A DNA stretch of 64,000 bases, from the NCBI GenBank assembly GCA_032622095.1, contig CP136068.1, positions 3,261,314-3,325,313 of the forward strand. Reading direction: 5' to 3'. This document shows, one piece after another, positions 28,201-43,200 of this stretch (positions are counted from its first letter, which is position 1; every line of letters begins with the position of its first letter). The position numbers were made by a program, and so were the translations under genes. The stretch comes from Siphonodentalium dalli (lineage: Eukaryota > Mollusca > Scaphopoda > Gadilida > Siphonodentaliidae). The notes under the pieces are model-generated. The model saw only the letters and a program-made list of their open reading frames with translations. It was not told where the DNA came from and searched no databases.

Positions 28201-31200
28201 AGATCATCCCATAGAGTGCCCCACATAGAGATAGATCATCCCATAGAGAGCCCCACATAGAGATAGATCATCCCATAGTGAGCCCCACATAGAGATAGAT
28301 CATCCCATAGTGAGCCCCACATAGAGATAGATCATCCCATAGAGTGCCCCACATAGAGATATATCATCCCATAGAGAGCCCCACATAGAGATAGATCATC
28401 CCATAGAGAGCCCCACATAGAGATAGATCATCCCATAGAGTGCCCCACATAGAGATAGATCATCCCATAGAGCGCCCCACATAGAGATATCATCCCATAG
28501 AGAGCCCCACATAGAGATATATCATCCCATAGAGAGCCCCACATAGAGATAGATCATCCCATAGTGAGCCCCACATAGAGATAGATCATCCCATAGAGCG
28601 CCCCACATATAGATATCATCCCATAGAGAGCCCCACATAGAGATATATCATCCCATAGAGAGTCCCACATAGAGATAGATCATCCCATAGTGAGCCCCAC
28701 ATAGAGATAGATCATCCCATAGAGCGCCCCACATAGAGATAGATCATCCCATAGAGAGCCCCACATAGAGATAGATCATCCCATAGTGAGCCCCACATAG
28801 AGATAGATCATCCCATAGTGAGCCCCACATAGAGATAGATCATCCCATAGAGTGCCCCACATAGATATATATCATCCCATAGAGAGCCCCACATAGAGAT
28901 AGATCATCCCATAGTGAGCCCCACATAGAGATAGATCATCCCATAGTGAGCCCCACATAGAGATAGATCATCCCATAGAGTGCCCCACATAGAGATAGAT
29001 CATCCCATAGAGAGCCCCACATAGAGATAGATCATCCCATAGAGTGCCCCACATAGAGATAGATCATCCCATAGAGAGCCCCACATAGAGATAGATCATC
29101 CCATAGAGAGCCCCACATAGAGATAGATCATCCCATAGAGAGCCCCACATAGAGATAGATCATCCCATAGAGAGCCCCACATAGAGATAGATCATCCCAT
29201 AGAGAGCCCCACAGAGATAGATCATCCCATAGAGAGCCCCACATAGAGATAGATCATCCCATAGAGAGCCCCACATAGAGATAGATCATCCCATAGAGAG
29301 CCCCACATAGAGATAGATCATCCCATAGTGAGCCCCACATAGAGATAGATCATCCCATAGAGTGCCCCACATAGATATATATCATCCCATAGAGAGCCCC
29401 ACATAGAGATAGATCATCCCATATTGAGCCCCACATAGAGATAGATCATCCCATAGTGAGCCCCACATAGAGATAGATCATCCCATAGAGTGCCCCACAT
29501 AGAGATAGATCATCCCATAGAGAGCCCCACATAGAGATAGATCATCCCACAGAGAGCCCCACATAGAGATAGATCATCCCATAGAGTGCCCCACATAGAG
29601 ATAGATCATCCCATAGAGAGCCCCACATAGAGATAGATCATCCCATAGAGAGCCCCACATAGAGATAGATCATCCCATAGAGAGCCCCACATAGAGATAG
29701 ATCATCCCATAGAGAGCCCCACATAGAGATAGATCATCCCATAGAGAGCCCCACATAGAGATAGATCATCCCATAGAGAGCCCCACATAGAGATAGATCA
29801 TCCCACAGAGAGCCCCACATAGAGATAGATCATCCCATAGAGAGCCCCACATAGAGATAGATCATCCCATAGTGAGCCCCACATAGAGATAGATCATCCC
29901 ATAGAGTGCCCCACATAGAGATAGATCATCCCATAGAGCGCCCCACATAGAGATAGATCATCACATAGAGAGCCCCACATAGAGATAGATCATCCCATAG
30001 AGAGCCCCACATAGAGATAGATCATCCCATAGAGAGCCCCACATAGAGATAGATCATCCCATAGAGAGCCCCACATAGAGATAGATCATCACATAGAGAG
30101 CCCCACATAGAGATAGATCATCACATAGAGAGCCCCACATAGAGATAGATCATCACATAGAGAGCCCCACATAGAGATAGATCATCCCATAGAGAGCCCC
30201 ACATAGAGATAGATCATCCCATAGTGAGCCCCACATAGAGATAGATCATCCCATAGAGAGCCCCACATAGAGATAGATCATCACATAGAGCGCCCCACAT
30301 AGAGATAGATCATCCCATAGAGAGCCCCACATAGAGATAGATCATCCCATAGAGAGCCCCACATAGAGATAGATCATCACATAGAGCGCCCCACATAGAG
30401 ATAGATCATCCCATAGAGTGCCCCACATAGAGATAGATCATCCCATAGAGCGCCCCACATAGAGATAGATCATCCCATAGAGAGCCCCACATAGAGATAG
30501 ATCATCCCATAGAGAGCTCCACATAGAGATAGATCATCCCATAGAGCGCCCCACATAGAGATAGATCATCCCATAGAGTGCCCCACATAGAGATAGATCA
30601 TCCCATAGAGAGCCCCACATAGAGATAGATCATCCCATAGAGAGCCCCACATAGAGATAGATCATCCCATAGAGAGCCCCACATAGAGATAGATCATCAC
30701 ATAGAGCGCCCCACATAGAGATAGATCATCCCATAGAGTGCCCCACATAGAGATAGATCATCCCATAGAGCGCCCCACATAGAGATAGATCATCCCATAG
30801 AGAGCCCCACATAGAGATAGATCATCCCATAGAGAGCTCCACATAGAGATAGATCATCCCATAGAGCGCCCCACATAGAGATAGATCATCCCATAGAGTG
30901 CCCCACATAGAGATAGATCATCCCATAGAGAGCCCCACATAGAGATAGATCATCCCATAGAGAGCCCCACATAGAGATAGATCATCCCATAGAGAGCCCC
31001 ACATAGAGATAGATCATCCCATAGAGAGCCCCACATAGAGATAGATCATCCCATAGAGAGCCCCACATAGAGATAGATCATCCCATAGAGAGCCCCACAT
31101 AGAGATAGATCATCCCATAGTGAGCCCCACATAGAGATAGATCATCCCATAGAGTGCCCCACATAGAGATAGATCATCCCATAGTGAGCCCCACATAGAG

Positions 31201-34200
31201 ATAGATCATCCCATAGAGAGCCCCACATAGAGATAGATCATCACATAGAGAGCCCCACATAGAGATAGATCATCCCATAGAGAGCCCCACATAGAGATAG
31301 ATCATCCCATAGAGAGCCCCACATAGAGATAGATCATCCCATAGAGAGCCCCACATAGAGATATCATCCCATAGAGAGCCCCACATAGAGATAGATCATC
31401 CCATAGAGAGCCCCACATAGAGATAGATCATCCCATAGTGAGCCCCACATAGAGATAGATCATCCCATAGAGAGCCCCACATAGAGATAGATCATCCCAT
31501 AGAGAGCCCCACATAGAGATATATCATCCCATAGAGAGCCCCGCATAGAGATAGATCATCCCATAGAGAGCCCCACATAGAGATAGATCATCCCATAGAG
31601 CGCCCCACATAGAGATAGATCATCCCATAGTGAGCCCCACATAGAGATATATCATCCCATAGAGAGCCCCACATAGAGATATATCATCCCATAGAGAGCC
31701 CCACATAGAGATAGATCATCCCATAGAGAGCCCCACATAGAGATAGATCATCCCATAGAGTGCCCCACATAGAGATAGATCATCCCATAGAGAGCCCCAC
31801 ATAGAGATAGATCATACCATAGAGAGCCCCACATAGAGATAGATCATCCCATAGAGAGCCCCACATAGAGATAGATCATCCCATATAGAGCCCCACATAG
31901 AGATAGATCATCCCATAGAGAGCCCCACATAGAGATAGATCATCCCATAGAGAGCCCCACATAGATATAGATCATCCCATAGAGAGCCCCACATAGAGAT
32001 AGATCATCCAATAGTGAGCCCCACATAGAGATAGATCATCCCATAGTGAGCCCCACATAGAGATAGATCATCCCATAGAGTGCCCCACATAGAGATAGAT
32101 CATCCCATAGAGAGCCCCACATAGAGATAGATCATCCCATAGTGAGCCCCACATAGAGATAGATCATCCCATAGAGTGCCCCACATAGAGATAGATCATC
32201 CCATAGAGAGCCCCACATAGAGATAGATCATCCCATAGTGAGCCCCACATAGAGATAGATCATCCCATAGTGAGCCCCACATAGAGATAGATCATCCCAT
32301 AGAGTGCCCCACATAGAGATATATCATCCCATAGAGAGCCCCACATAGAGATAGATCATCCCATAGAGAGCCCCACATAGAGATAGATCATCCCATAGAG
32401 TGCCCCACATAGAGATAGATCATCCCATAGAGCGCCCCACATAGAGATATCATCCCATAGAGAGCCCCACATAGAGATATATCATCCCATAGAGAGCCCC
32501 ACATAGAGATAGATCATCCCATAGTGAGCCCCACATAGAGATAGATCATCCCATAGAGCGCCCCACATATAGATATCATCCCATAGAGAGCCCCACATAG
32601 AGATATATCATCCCATAGAGAGTCCCACATAGAGATAGATCATCCCATAGTGAGCCCCACATAGAGATAGATCATCCCATAGAGCGCCCCACATAGAGAT
32701 AGATCATCCCATAGAGAGCCCCACATAGAGATAGATCATCCCATAGTGAGCCCCACATAGAGATAGATCATCCCATAGTGAGCCCCACATAGAGATAGAT
32801 CATCCCATAGAGTGCCCCACATAGATATATATCATCCCATAGAGAGCCCCACATAGAGATAGATCATCCCATAGTGAGCCCCACATAGAGATAGATCATC
32901 CCATAGTGAGCCCCACATAGAGATAGATCATCCCATAGAGTGCCCCACATAGAGATAGATCATCCCATAGAGAGCCCCACATAGAGATAGATCATCCCAT
33001 AGAGTGCCCCACATAGAGATAGATCATCCCATAGAGAGCCCCACATAGAGATAGATCATCCCATAGAGAGCCCCACATAGAGATAGATCATCCCATAGAG
33101 AGCCCCACATAGAGATAGATCATCCCATAGAGAGCCCCACATAGAGATAGATCATCCCATAGAGAGCCCCACAGAGATAGATCATCCCATAGAGAGCCCC
33201 ACATAGAGATAGATCATCCCATAGAGAGCCCCACATAGAGATAGATCATCCCATAGAGAGCCCCACATAGAGATAGATCATCCCATAGTGAGCCCCACAT
33301 AGAGATAGATCATCCCATAGAGTGCCCCACATAGATATATATCATCCCATAGAGAGCCCCACATAGAGATAGATCATCCCATATTGAGCCCCACATAGAG
33401 ATAGATCATCCCATAGTGAGCCCCACATAGAGATAGATCATCCCATAGAGTGCCCCACATAGAGATAGATCATCCCATAGAGAGCCCCACATAGAGATAG
33501 ATCATCCCACAGAGAGCCCCACATAGAGATAGATCATCCCATAGAGTGCCCCACATAGAGATAGATCATCCCATAGAGAGCCCCACATAGAGATAGATCA
33601 TCCCATAGAGAGCCCCACATAGAGATAGATCATCCCATAGAGAGCCCCACATAGAGATAGATCATCCCATAGAGAGCCCCACATAGAGATAGATCATCCC
33701 ATAGAGAGCCCCACATAGAGATAGATCATCCCATAGAGAGCCCCACATAGAGATAGATCATCCCACAGAGAGCCCCACATAGAGATAGATCATCCCATAG
33801 AGAGCCCCACATAGAGATAGATCATCCCATAGTGAGCCCCACATAGAGATAGATCATCCCATAGAGTGCCCCACATAGAGATAGATCATCCCATAGAGCG
33901 CCCCACATAGAGATAGATCATCACATAGAGAGCCCCACATAGAGATAGATCATCCCATAGAGAGCCCCACATAGAGATAGATCATCCCATAGAGAGCCCC
34001 ACATAGAGATAGATCATCCCATAGAGAGCCCCACATAGAGATAGATCATCACATAGAGAGCCCCACATAGAGATAGATCATCACATAGAGAGCCCCACAT
34101 AGAGATAGATCATCACATAGAGAGCCCCACATAGAGATAGATCATCCCATAGAGAGCCCCACATAGAGATAGATCATCCCATAGTGAGCCCCACATAGAG

Positions 34201-37200
34201 ATAGATCATCCCATAGTGAGCCCCACATAGAGATAGATCATCCCATAGAGTGCCCCACATAGATATATATCATCCCATAGAGAGCCCCACATAGAGATAG
34301 ATCATACCATAGAGAGCCCCACATAGAGATAGATCATCCCATAGAGAGCCCCACATAGAGATAGATCATCCCATAGAGAGCCCCACATAGAGATAGATCA
34401 TCCCATAGAGCGCCCCACATAGAGATATCATCCCATAGAGAGCCCCACATAGAGATAGATCATCCTATAGAGAGCCACACATAGAGATATATCATCCCAT
34501 AGAGAGCCCCACATAGAGATAGATCATCCCATAGAGAGCCCCACATAGAGATAGATCATCCCATAGTGAGCCCCACATAGAGATAGATCATCCCATAGAG
34601 CGTCCCACATAGAGATAGATCATCCCATAGAGAGCCCCACATAGAGATAGATCATCCCATAGAGAGCCCCACATAGAGATAGATCATCCCATAGAGAGCC
34701 CCACATAGAGATAGATCATCACATAGAGAGCCCCACATAGAGATAGATCATCCCATAGAGAGCCACACATAGAGATAGATCATCCCATAGAGAGCCCCAC
34801 ATAGAGATAGATCATCTCATAGAGAGCCCAACATAGAGATAGATCATCCCATAGAGAGCCCCACATAGAGATAGATCATCCCATAGAGAGCCCCACATAC
34901 ATATAGATCATCCCATAGAGAGCCCCACATAGAGATAGATCATCCCATAGTGAGCCCCACATAGAGATAGATCATCCCATAGAGAGCCCCACATAGAGAT
35001 AGATCATCCCATAGAGAGCCCCACATAGAGATAGATCATCTCATAGAGAGCCCCACATAGAGATAGATCATCCCATAGAGAGCCCCACATAGAGATAGAT
35101 CATCCCATAGAGCGCCCCACATAGAGATAGATCATCCCATAGAGAGCCCCACATAGAGATAGATCATCACATAGAGAGCCCCACATAGAGATAGATCATC
35201 CCATAGAGAGCCCCACATAGAGATAGATCATCCCATAGAGAGCCCCACATAGAGATAGATCATCCCATAGAGAGCCCCACATAGAGATATATCATCCCAT
35301 AGAGAGCCCCACATAGAGATATATCATCCCATAGAGAGCCCCACATAGAGATATATCATCCCATAGTGAGCCCCACATAGATATAGATCATCCCATAGAG
35401 AGCCCCACATAGAGATAGATCATCCCATAGAGAGCCCCACATACATATAGATCATCCCATAGAGAGCCCCACATAGAGATAGATCATCCCATAGAGAGCC
35501 CCACATAGAGATATATCATCCCATAGAGAGCCCCACATAGAGATAGATCATCCCATAGAAAGCCCCACATAGAGATAGATCATCCCATAGAGAGCCCCAC
35601 ATAGAGATAGATCATCCCATAGAGAGCCCCACATAGAGATAGATCATCCCATAGAGAGCCCCACATAGAGATAGATCATCCCATAGAGAGCCCCACATAG
35701 AGATAGATCATCCCATAGAGCGCCCCACATAGAGATAGATCATCCCATAGAGTGCCCCACATAGAGATAGATCATCCCATAGAGAGCCCCACATAGAGAT
35801 AGATCATCCCATAGAGAGCCCCACATAGAGATAGATCATCCCATAGAGAGCCACACATAGAGATAGATCATCCCATAGAGAGCCCCACATAGAGATAGAT
35901 CATCCCATAGAGAGCCCCACATAGAGATAGATCATCCCATAGAGAGCCCCACATAGAGATAGATCATCCCATAGAGAGCCCCACATAGAGATATATCATA
36001 CCATAGAGAGCCCCACATAGAGATAGATCATCCCATAGAGAGCCCCACATAGAGATAGATCATCCCATAGAGAGCCCCACATAGAGATAGATCATCCCAT
36101 AGAGAGCCCCACATAGAGATAGATCATCCCATAGAGAGCCCCACATAGAGATAGATCATCCCATAGAGAGCCCCACATAGAGATAGATCATCCCATAGAG
36201 CGCCCCACATAGAGATATCATCCCATAGAGTGCCCCACATAGAGATAGATCATCCCATAGAGAGCCCCACATAGAGATAGATCATCCCATAGAGAGCCCC
36301 ACATAGAGATAGATCATCCCATAGAGAGCCCCACATAGAGATAGATCATCCCATAGAGCGCCCCACATAGAGATAGATCATCCCATAGAGCGCCCCACAT
36401 AGAGACAGATCATCCCATAGAGCGCCCCACATAGAGATAGATCATACCATAGAGAGCCCCACATAGAGATAGATCATCCCATAGAGAGCCCCACATAGAG
36501 ATAGATCATACCATAGAGTGCCCCACATAGAGATAGATCATACCATAGAGCGCCCCACATAGAGATAGATCATCCCATAGAGAGCCCCACATAGAGATAG
36601 ATCATACCATAGAGAGCCCCACATAGAGATAGATCATCCCATAGAGAGCCCCACATAGAGATAGATCATCCCATAGAGCGCCCCACATAGAGATAGATCA
36701 TCCCATAGAGAGCCCCACATAGAGATAGATCATCCCATAGAGAGCCCCACATAGAGATAGATCATCCCATAGAGAGCCCCACATAGAGATAGATCATACC
36801 ATAGAGAGCCCCACATAGAGATAGATCATCCCATAGAGAGCCCCACATAGAGATAGATCATACCATAGAGCGCCCCACATAGAGATAGATCATCCCATAG
36901 AGAGCCCCACATAGAGATATCATACCATAGAGAGCCCCACATAGAGATAGATCATACCATAGAGCGCCCCACATAGAGATAGATCATCCCATAGAGAGCC
37001 CCACATAGAGATATCATACCATAGAGCGCCCCACATAGAGATAGATCATACCATAGAGAGCCCCACATAGAGATAGATCATCCCATAGAGAGCCCCACAT
37101 AGAGATAGATCATCCCATAGAGAGCCCCACATAGAGATAGATCATACCATAGAGAGCCCCACATAGAGATAGATCATCCCATAGAGCGCCCCACATAGAG

Positions 37201-40200
37201 ATAGATCATCCCATAGAGAGCCCCACATAGAGATAGATCATTCCATAGAGAGCCACACATAGAGATAGATCATCACATAGAGAGCCCCACATAGAGATAT
37301 ATCATCCCATAGAGAGCCCCACATAGAGATAGATCATACCATAGAGAGCCCCACATAGAGATAGATCATCCCATAGTGAGCCCCACATAGAGATAGATCA
37401 TCCCATAGAGAGCCCCACATAGAGATAGATCATCCCATAGAGAGCCCCACATAGAGATAGATCATCCCATATAGAGCCCCACATAGAGATAGATCATCCC
37501 ATAGAGAGCCCCACATAGAGATAGATCATCCCATAGAGAGCCCCACATAGAGATATATCATCCCATAGTGAGCCCCACATAGAGATAGATCATCCCATAG
37601 AGCGCCCCACATAGAGATAGATCATCCCATAGAGAGCCCCACATAGAGATATATCATCCCATAGAGAGCCCCACATAGAGATAGATCATCCCATAGAGCG
37701 CCCCACATAGAGATAGATCATCCCATAGAGAGCCCCACATAGAGATAGATCATCCCATAGAGAGCCCCACATAGAGATAGATCATCCCATAGAGCGCCCG
37801 ACATAGAGATAGATCATACCATAGAGAGCCCCACATAGAGATAGATCATACCATAGAGAGCCCCACATAGAGATAGATCATACCATAGAGAGCCCCACAT
37901 AGAGATAGATCATCCCATAGAGAGCCCCACATAGAGATAGATCATACCATAGAGAGCCCCACATAGAGATAGATCATACCATAGAGAGCCCCACATAGAG
38001 ATAGATCATCCCATAGAGCGCCCCACATAGAGATAGATCATCCCATAGAGCGCCCCACATAGAGATAGATCATCCCATAGAGAGCCCCACATAGAGATAG
38101 ATCATACCATAGAGAGCCCCACATAGAGATAGATCATACCATAGAGAGCCCCACATAGAGATAGATCATACCATAGAGAGCCCCACATAGAGATAGATCA
38201 TCCCATAGAGAGCCCCACATAGAGATAGATCATCCCATAGAGTGCCCCACATAGAGATAGATCATACCATAGAGAGCCCCACATAGAGATAGATCATACC
38301 ATAGAGAGCCCCACATAGAGATAGATCATACCATAGAGAGCCCCACATAGAGATAGATCATCCCATAGAGAGCCCCACATAGAGATAGATCATACCATAG
38401 AGAGCCCCACATAGAGATAGATCATCCCATAGAGAGCCCCACATAGAGATAGATCATACCATAGAGCGCCCCACATAGAGATAGATCATCCCATAGAGCG
38501 CCCCACATAGAGATAGATCATCCCATAGAGAGCCCCACATAGAGATAGATCATCCCATAGAGAGCCCCACATAGAGATAGATCATCCCATAGAGCGCCCC
38601 ACATAGAGATAGATCATCCCATAGAGAGCCCCACATAGAGATAGATCATACCATAGAGAGCCCCACATAGAGATAGATCATACCATAGAGAGCCCCACAT
38701 AGAGATAGATCATCCCATAGTGAGCCCCACATAGAGATAGATCATACCATAGAGAGCCCCACATAGAGATAGATCATACCATAGAGAGCCCCACATAGAG
38801 ATAGATCATCCCATAGAGAGCCCCACATAGAGATAGATCATCCCATAGAGAGCCCCACATAGAGATAGATCATCCCATAGAGAGCCCCACATAGAGATAG
38901 ATCATACCATAGAGAGCCCCACATAGAGATAGATCATCCCATAGAGCGCCCCACATAGAGATATCATCCCATAGAGAGCCCCACATAGAGATAGATCATC
39001 CCATAGAGAGCCACACATAGAGATATATCATCCCATAGAGCGCCCCACATAGAGATAGATCATCCCATAGAGCGCCCCACATAGAGATAGATCATCCCAT
39101 AGAGAGCCCCACATAGAGATAGATCATCCCATAGAGAGCCCCACATAGAGATAGATCATCCCATAGAGAGCCCCACATAGAGATAGATCATCCCATAGAG
39201 TGCCCCACATATAGATAGATCATCCCATAGAGAGCCCCACATAGAGATAGATCATCCCATAGAGAGCCCCACATAGAGATAGATCATCCCATAGAGAGCC
39301 CCACATAGAGATATATCATCCCATAGTGAGCCCCACATAGAGATAGATCATCCCATAGAGCGCCCCACATAGAGATAGATCATCCCATAGAGAGCCCCAC
39401 ATAGAGATATATCATCCCATAGAGAGCCCCACATAGAGATAGATCATCCCATAGAGCGCCCCACATAGAGATAGATCATCCCATAGAGAGCCCCACATAG
39501 AGATAGATCATCCCATAGAGAGCCCCACATAGAGATAGATCATCCCATAGAGCGCCCCACATAGAGATAGATCATACCATAGAGAGCCCCACATAGAGAT
39601 AGATCATACCATAGAGAGCCCCACATAGAGATAGATCATACCATAGAGAGCCCCACATAGAGATAGATCATCCCATAGAGAGCCCCACATAGAGATAGAT
39701 CATACCATAGAGAGCCCCACATAGAGATAGATCATACCATAGAGAGCCCCACATAGAGATAGATCATCCCATAGAGCGCCCCACATAGAGATAGATCATC
39801 CCATAGAGCGCCCCACATAGAGATAGATCATCCCATAGAGAGCCCCACATAGAGATAGATCATACCATAGAGAGCCCCACATAGAGATAGATCATACCAT
39901 AGAGAGCCCCACATAGAGATAGATCATACCATAGAGAGCCCCACATAGAGATAGATCATCCCATAGAGAGCCCCACATAGAGATAGATCATCCCATAGAG
40001 TGCCCCACATAGAGATAGATCATACCATAGAGAGCCCCACATAGAGATAGATCATACCATAGAGAGCCCCACATAGAGATAGATCATACCATAGAGAGCC
40101 CCACATAGAGATAGATCATCCCATAGAGAGCCCCACATAGAGATAGATCATACCATAGAGAGCCCCACATAGAGATAGATCATCCCATAGAGAGCCCCAC

Positions 40201-43200
40201 ATAGAGATAGATCATACCATAGAGCGCCCCACATAGAGATAGATCATCCCATAGAGCGCCCCACATAGAGATAGATCATCCCATAGAGAGCCCCACATAG
40301 AGATAGATCATCCCATAGAGAGCCCCACATAGAGATAGATCATCCCATAGAGCGCCCCACATAGAGATAGATCATCCCATAGAGAGCCCCACATAGAGAT
40401 AGATCATACCATAGAGAGCCCCACATAGAGATAGATCATACCATAGAGAGCCCCACATAGAGATAGATCATCCCATAGTGAGCCCCACATAGAGATAGAT
40501 CATACCATAGAGAGCCCCACATAGAGATAGATCATACCATAGAGAGCCCCACATAGAGATAGATCATCCCATAGAGAGCCCCACATAGAGATAGATCATC
40601 CCATAGAGAGCCCCACATAGAGATAGATCATCCCATAGAGAGCCCCACATAGAGATAGATCATACCATAGAGAGCCCCACATAGAGATAGATCATCCCAT
40701 AGAGCGCCCCACATAGAGATATCATCCCATAGAGAGCCCCACATAGAGATAGATCATCCCATAGAGAGCCACACATAGAGATATATCATCCCATAGAGCT
40801 CCCCACATAGAGATAGATCATCCCATAGAGCGCCCCACATAGAGATAGATCATCCCATAGAGAGCCCCACATAGAGATAGATCATCCCATAGAGAGCCCC
40901 ACATAGAGATAGATCATCCCATAGAGAGCCCCACATAGAGATAGATCATCTCATAGAGAGCCCCACATAGAGATAGATCATCCCATAGAGAGCCCCACAT
41001 AGAGATAGATCATACCATAGAGCGCCCCACATAGAGATAGATCATCCCATAGAGAGCCCCACATAGAGATAGATCATCCCATAGAGAGCCCCACATAGAG
41101 ATAGATCATCCCATAGAGAGCCCCACATAGAGATAGATCATCCCATAGAGCGCCCCACATAGAGATATCATCCCATAGAGAGCCCCACATAGAGATAGAT
41201 CATCCCATAGAGAGCCACACATAGAGATATATCATCCCATAGAGAGCCCCACATAGAGATAGATCATCCCATAGAGAGCCCCACATAGAGATAGATCATC
41301 CCATAGTGAGCCCCACATAGAGATAGATCATCCCATAGAGCGTCCCACATAGAGATAGATCATCCCATAGAGAGCCCCACATAGAGATAGATCATCCCAT
41401 AGAGAGCCCCACATAGAGATAGATCATCCCATAGAGAGCCCCACATAGATATAGATCATCACATAGAGAGCCCCACATAGAGATAGATCATCCCATAGAG
41501 AGCCACACATAGAGATAGATCATCCCATAGAGAGCCCCACATAGAGATAGATCATCTCATAGAGAGCCCAACATAGAGATAGATCATCCCATAGAGAGCC
41601 CCACATAGAGATAGATCATCCCATAGAGAGCCCCACATACATATAGATCATCCCATAGAGAGCCCCACATAGAGATAGATCATCCCATAGTGAGCCCCAC
41701 ATAGAGATAGATCATCCCATAGAGAGCCCCACATAGAGATAGATCATCCCATAGAGAGCCCCACATAGAGATAGATCATCTCATAGAGAGCCCCACATAG
41801 AGATAGATCATCCCATAGAGAGCCCCACATAGAGATAGATCATCCCATAGAGAGCCCCACATACATATAGATCATCCCATAGAGAGCCCCACATAGAGAT
41901 AGATCATCCCATAGTGAGCCCCACATAGAGATAGATCATCCCATAGAGAGCCCCACATAGAGATAGATCATCCCATAGAGAGCCCCACATAGAGATAGAT
42001 CATCCCATAGAGCGCCCCACATAGAGATAGATCATCCCATAGTGAGCCCCACATAGAGATATATCATCCCATAGAGAGCCCCACATAGAGATAGATCATA
42101 ACATAGAGAGCCCCACATAGAGATAGATCATCCCATAGAGAGCCCCACATAGAGATAGATCATCCCATAGAGAGCCCCACATATAGATAGATCATCCCAT
42201 AGAGAGCCCCACATAGAGATAGATCATCCCATAGAGAGCCCCACATATAGATAGATCATCCCATAGAGAGCCCCACATAGAGATAGATCATCCCATAGAG
42301 AGCCCCACATAGAGATAGATCATCCCATAGAGAGCCCCACATAGAGATAGATCATCCCATAGAGAGCCCCACATATAGATAGATCATCCCATAGAGAGCC
42401 CCACATAGAGATAGATCATCCCATAGAGAGCCCCACATAGAGATAGATCATCCCATAGAGCGCCCCACATAGAGATAGATCATCCCATAGAGAGCCCCAC
42501 ATAGAGATAGATCATCCCATAGAGAGCCCCACATAGAGATAGATCATCCCATAGAGCGCCCCACATAGAGATAGATCATCCCATAGAGCGCCCCACATAG
42601 AGATAGATCATCCCATAGAGAGCCCCACATAGAGATAGATCATCACATAGAGAGCCCCACATAGAGATAGATCATCCCATAGAGAGCCCCACATAGAGAT
42701 AGATCATCCCATAGAGAGCCCCACATAGAGATAGATCATCCCATAGAGAGCCCCACATAGAGATATATCATCCCATAGAGAGCCCCACATAGAGATATAT
42801 CATCCCATAGAGAGCCCCACATAGAGATATATCATCCCATAGTGAGCCCCACATAGATATAGATCATCCCATAGAGAGCCCCACATAGAGATAGATCATC
42901 CCATAGAGAGCCCCACATACATATAGATCATCCCATAGAGAGCCCCACATAGAGATAGATCATCCCATAGAGAGCCCCACATAGAGATATATCATCCCAT
43001 AGAGAGCCCCACATAGAGATAGATCATCCCATAGAAAGCCCCACATAGAGATAGATCATCCCATAGAGAGCCCCACATAGAGATAGATCATCCCATAGAG
43101 AGCCCCACATAGAGATAGATCATCCCATAGAGAGCCCCACATAGAGATAGATCATCCCATAGAGAGCCCCACATAGAGATAGATCATCCCATAGAGCGCC

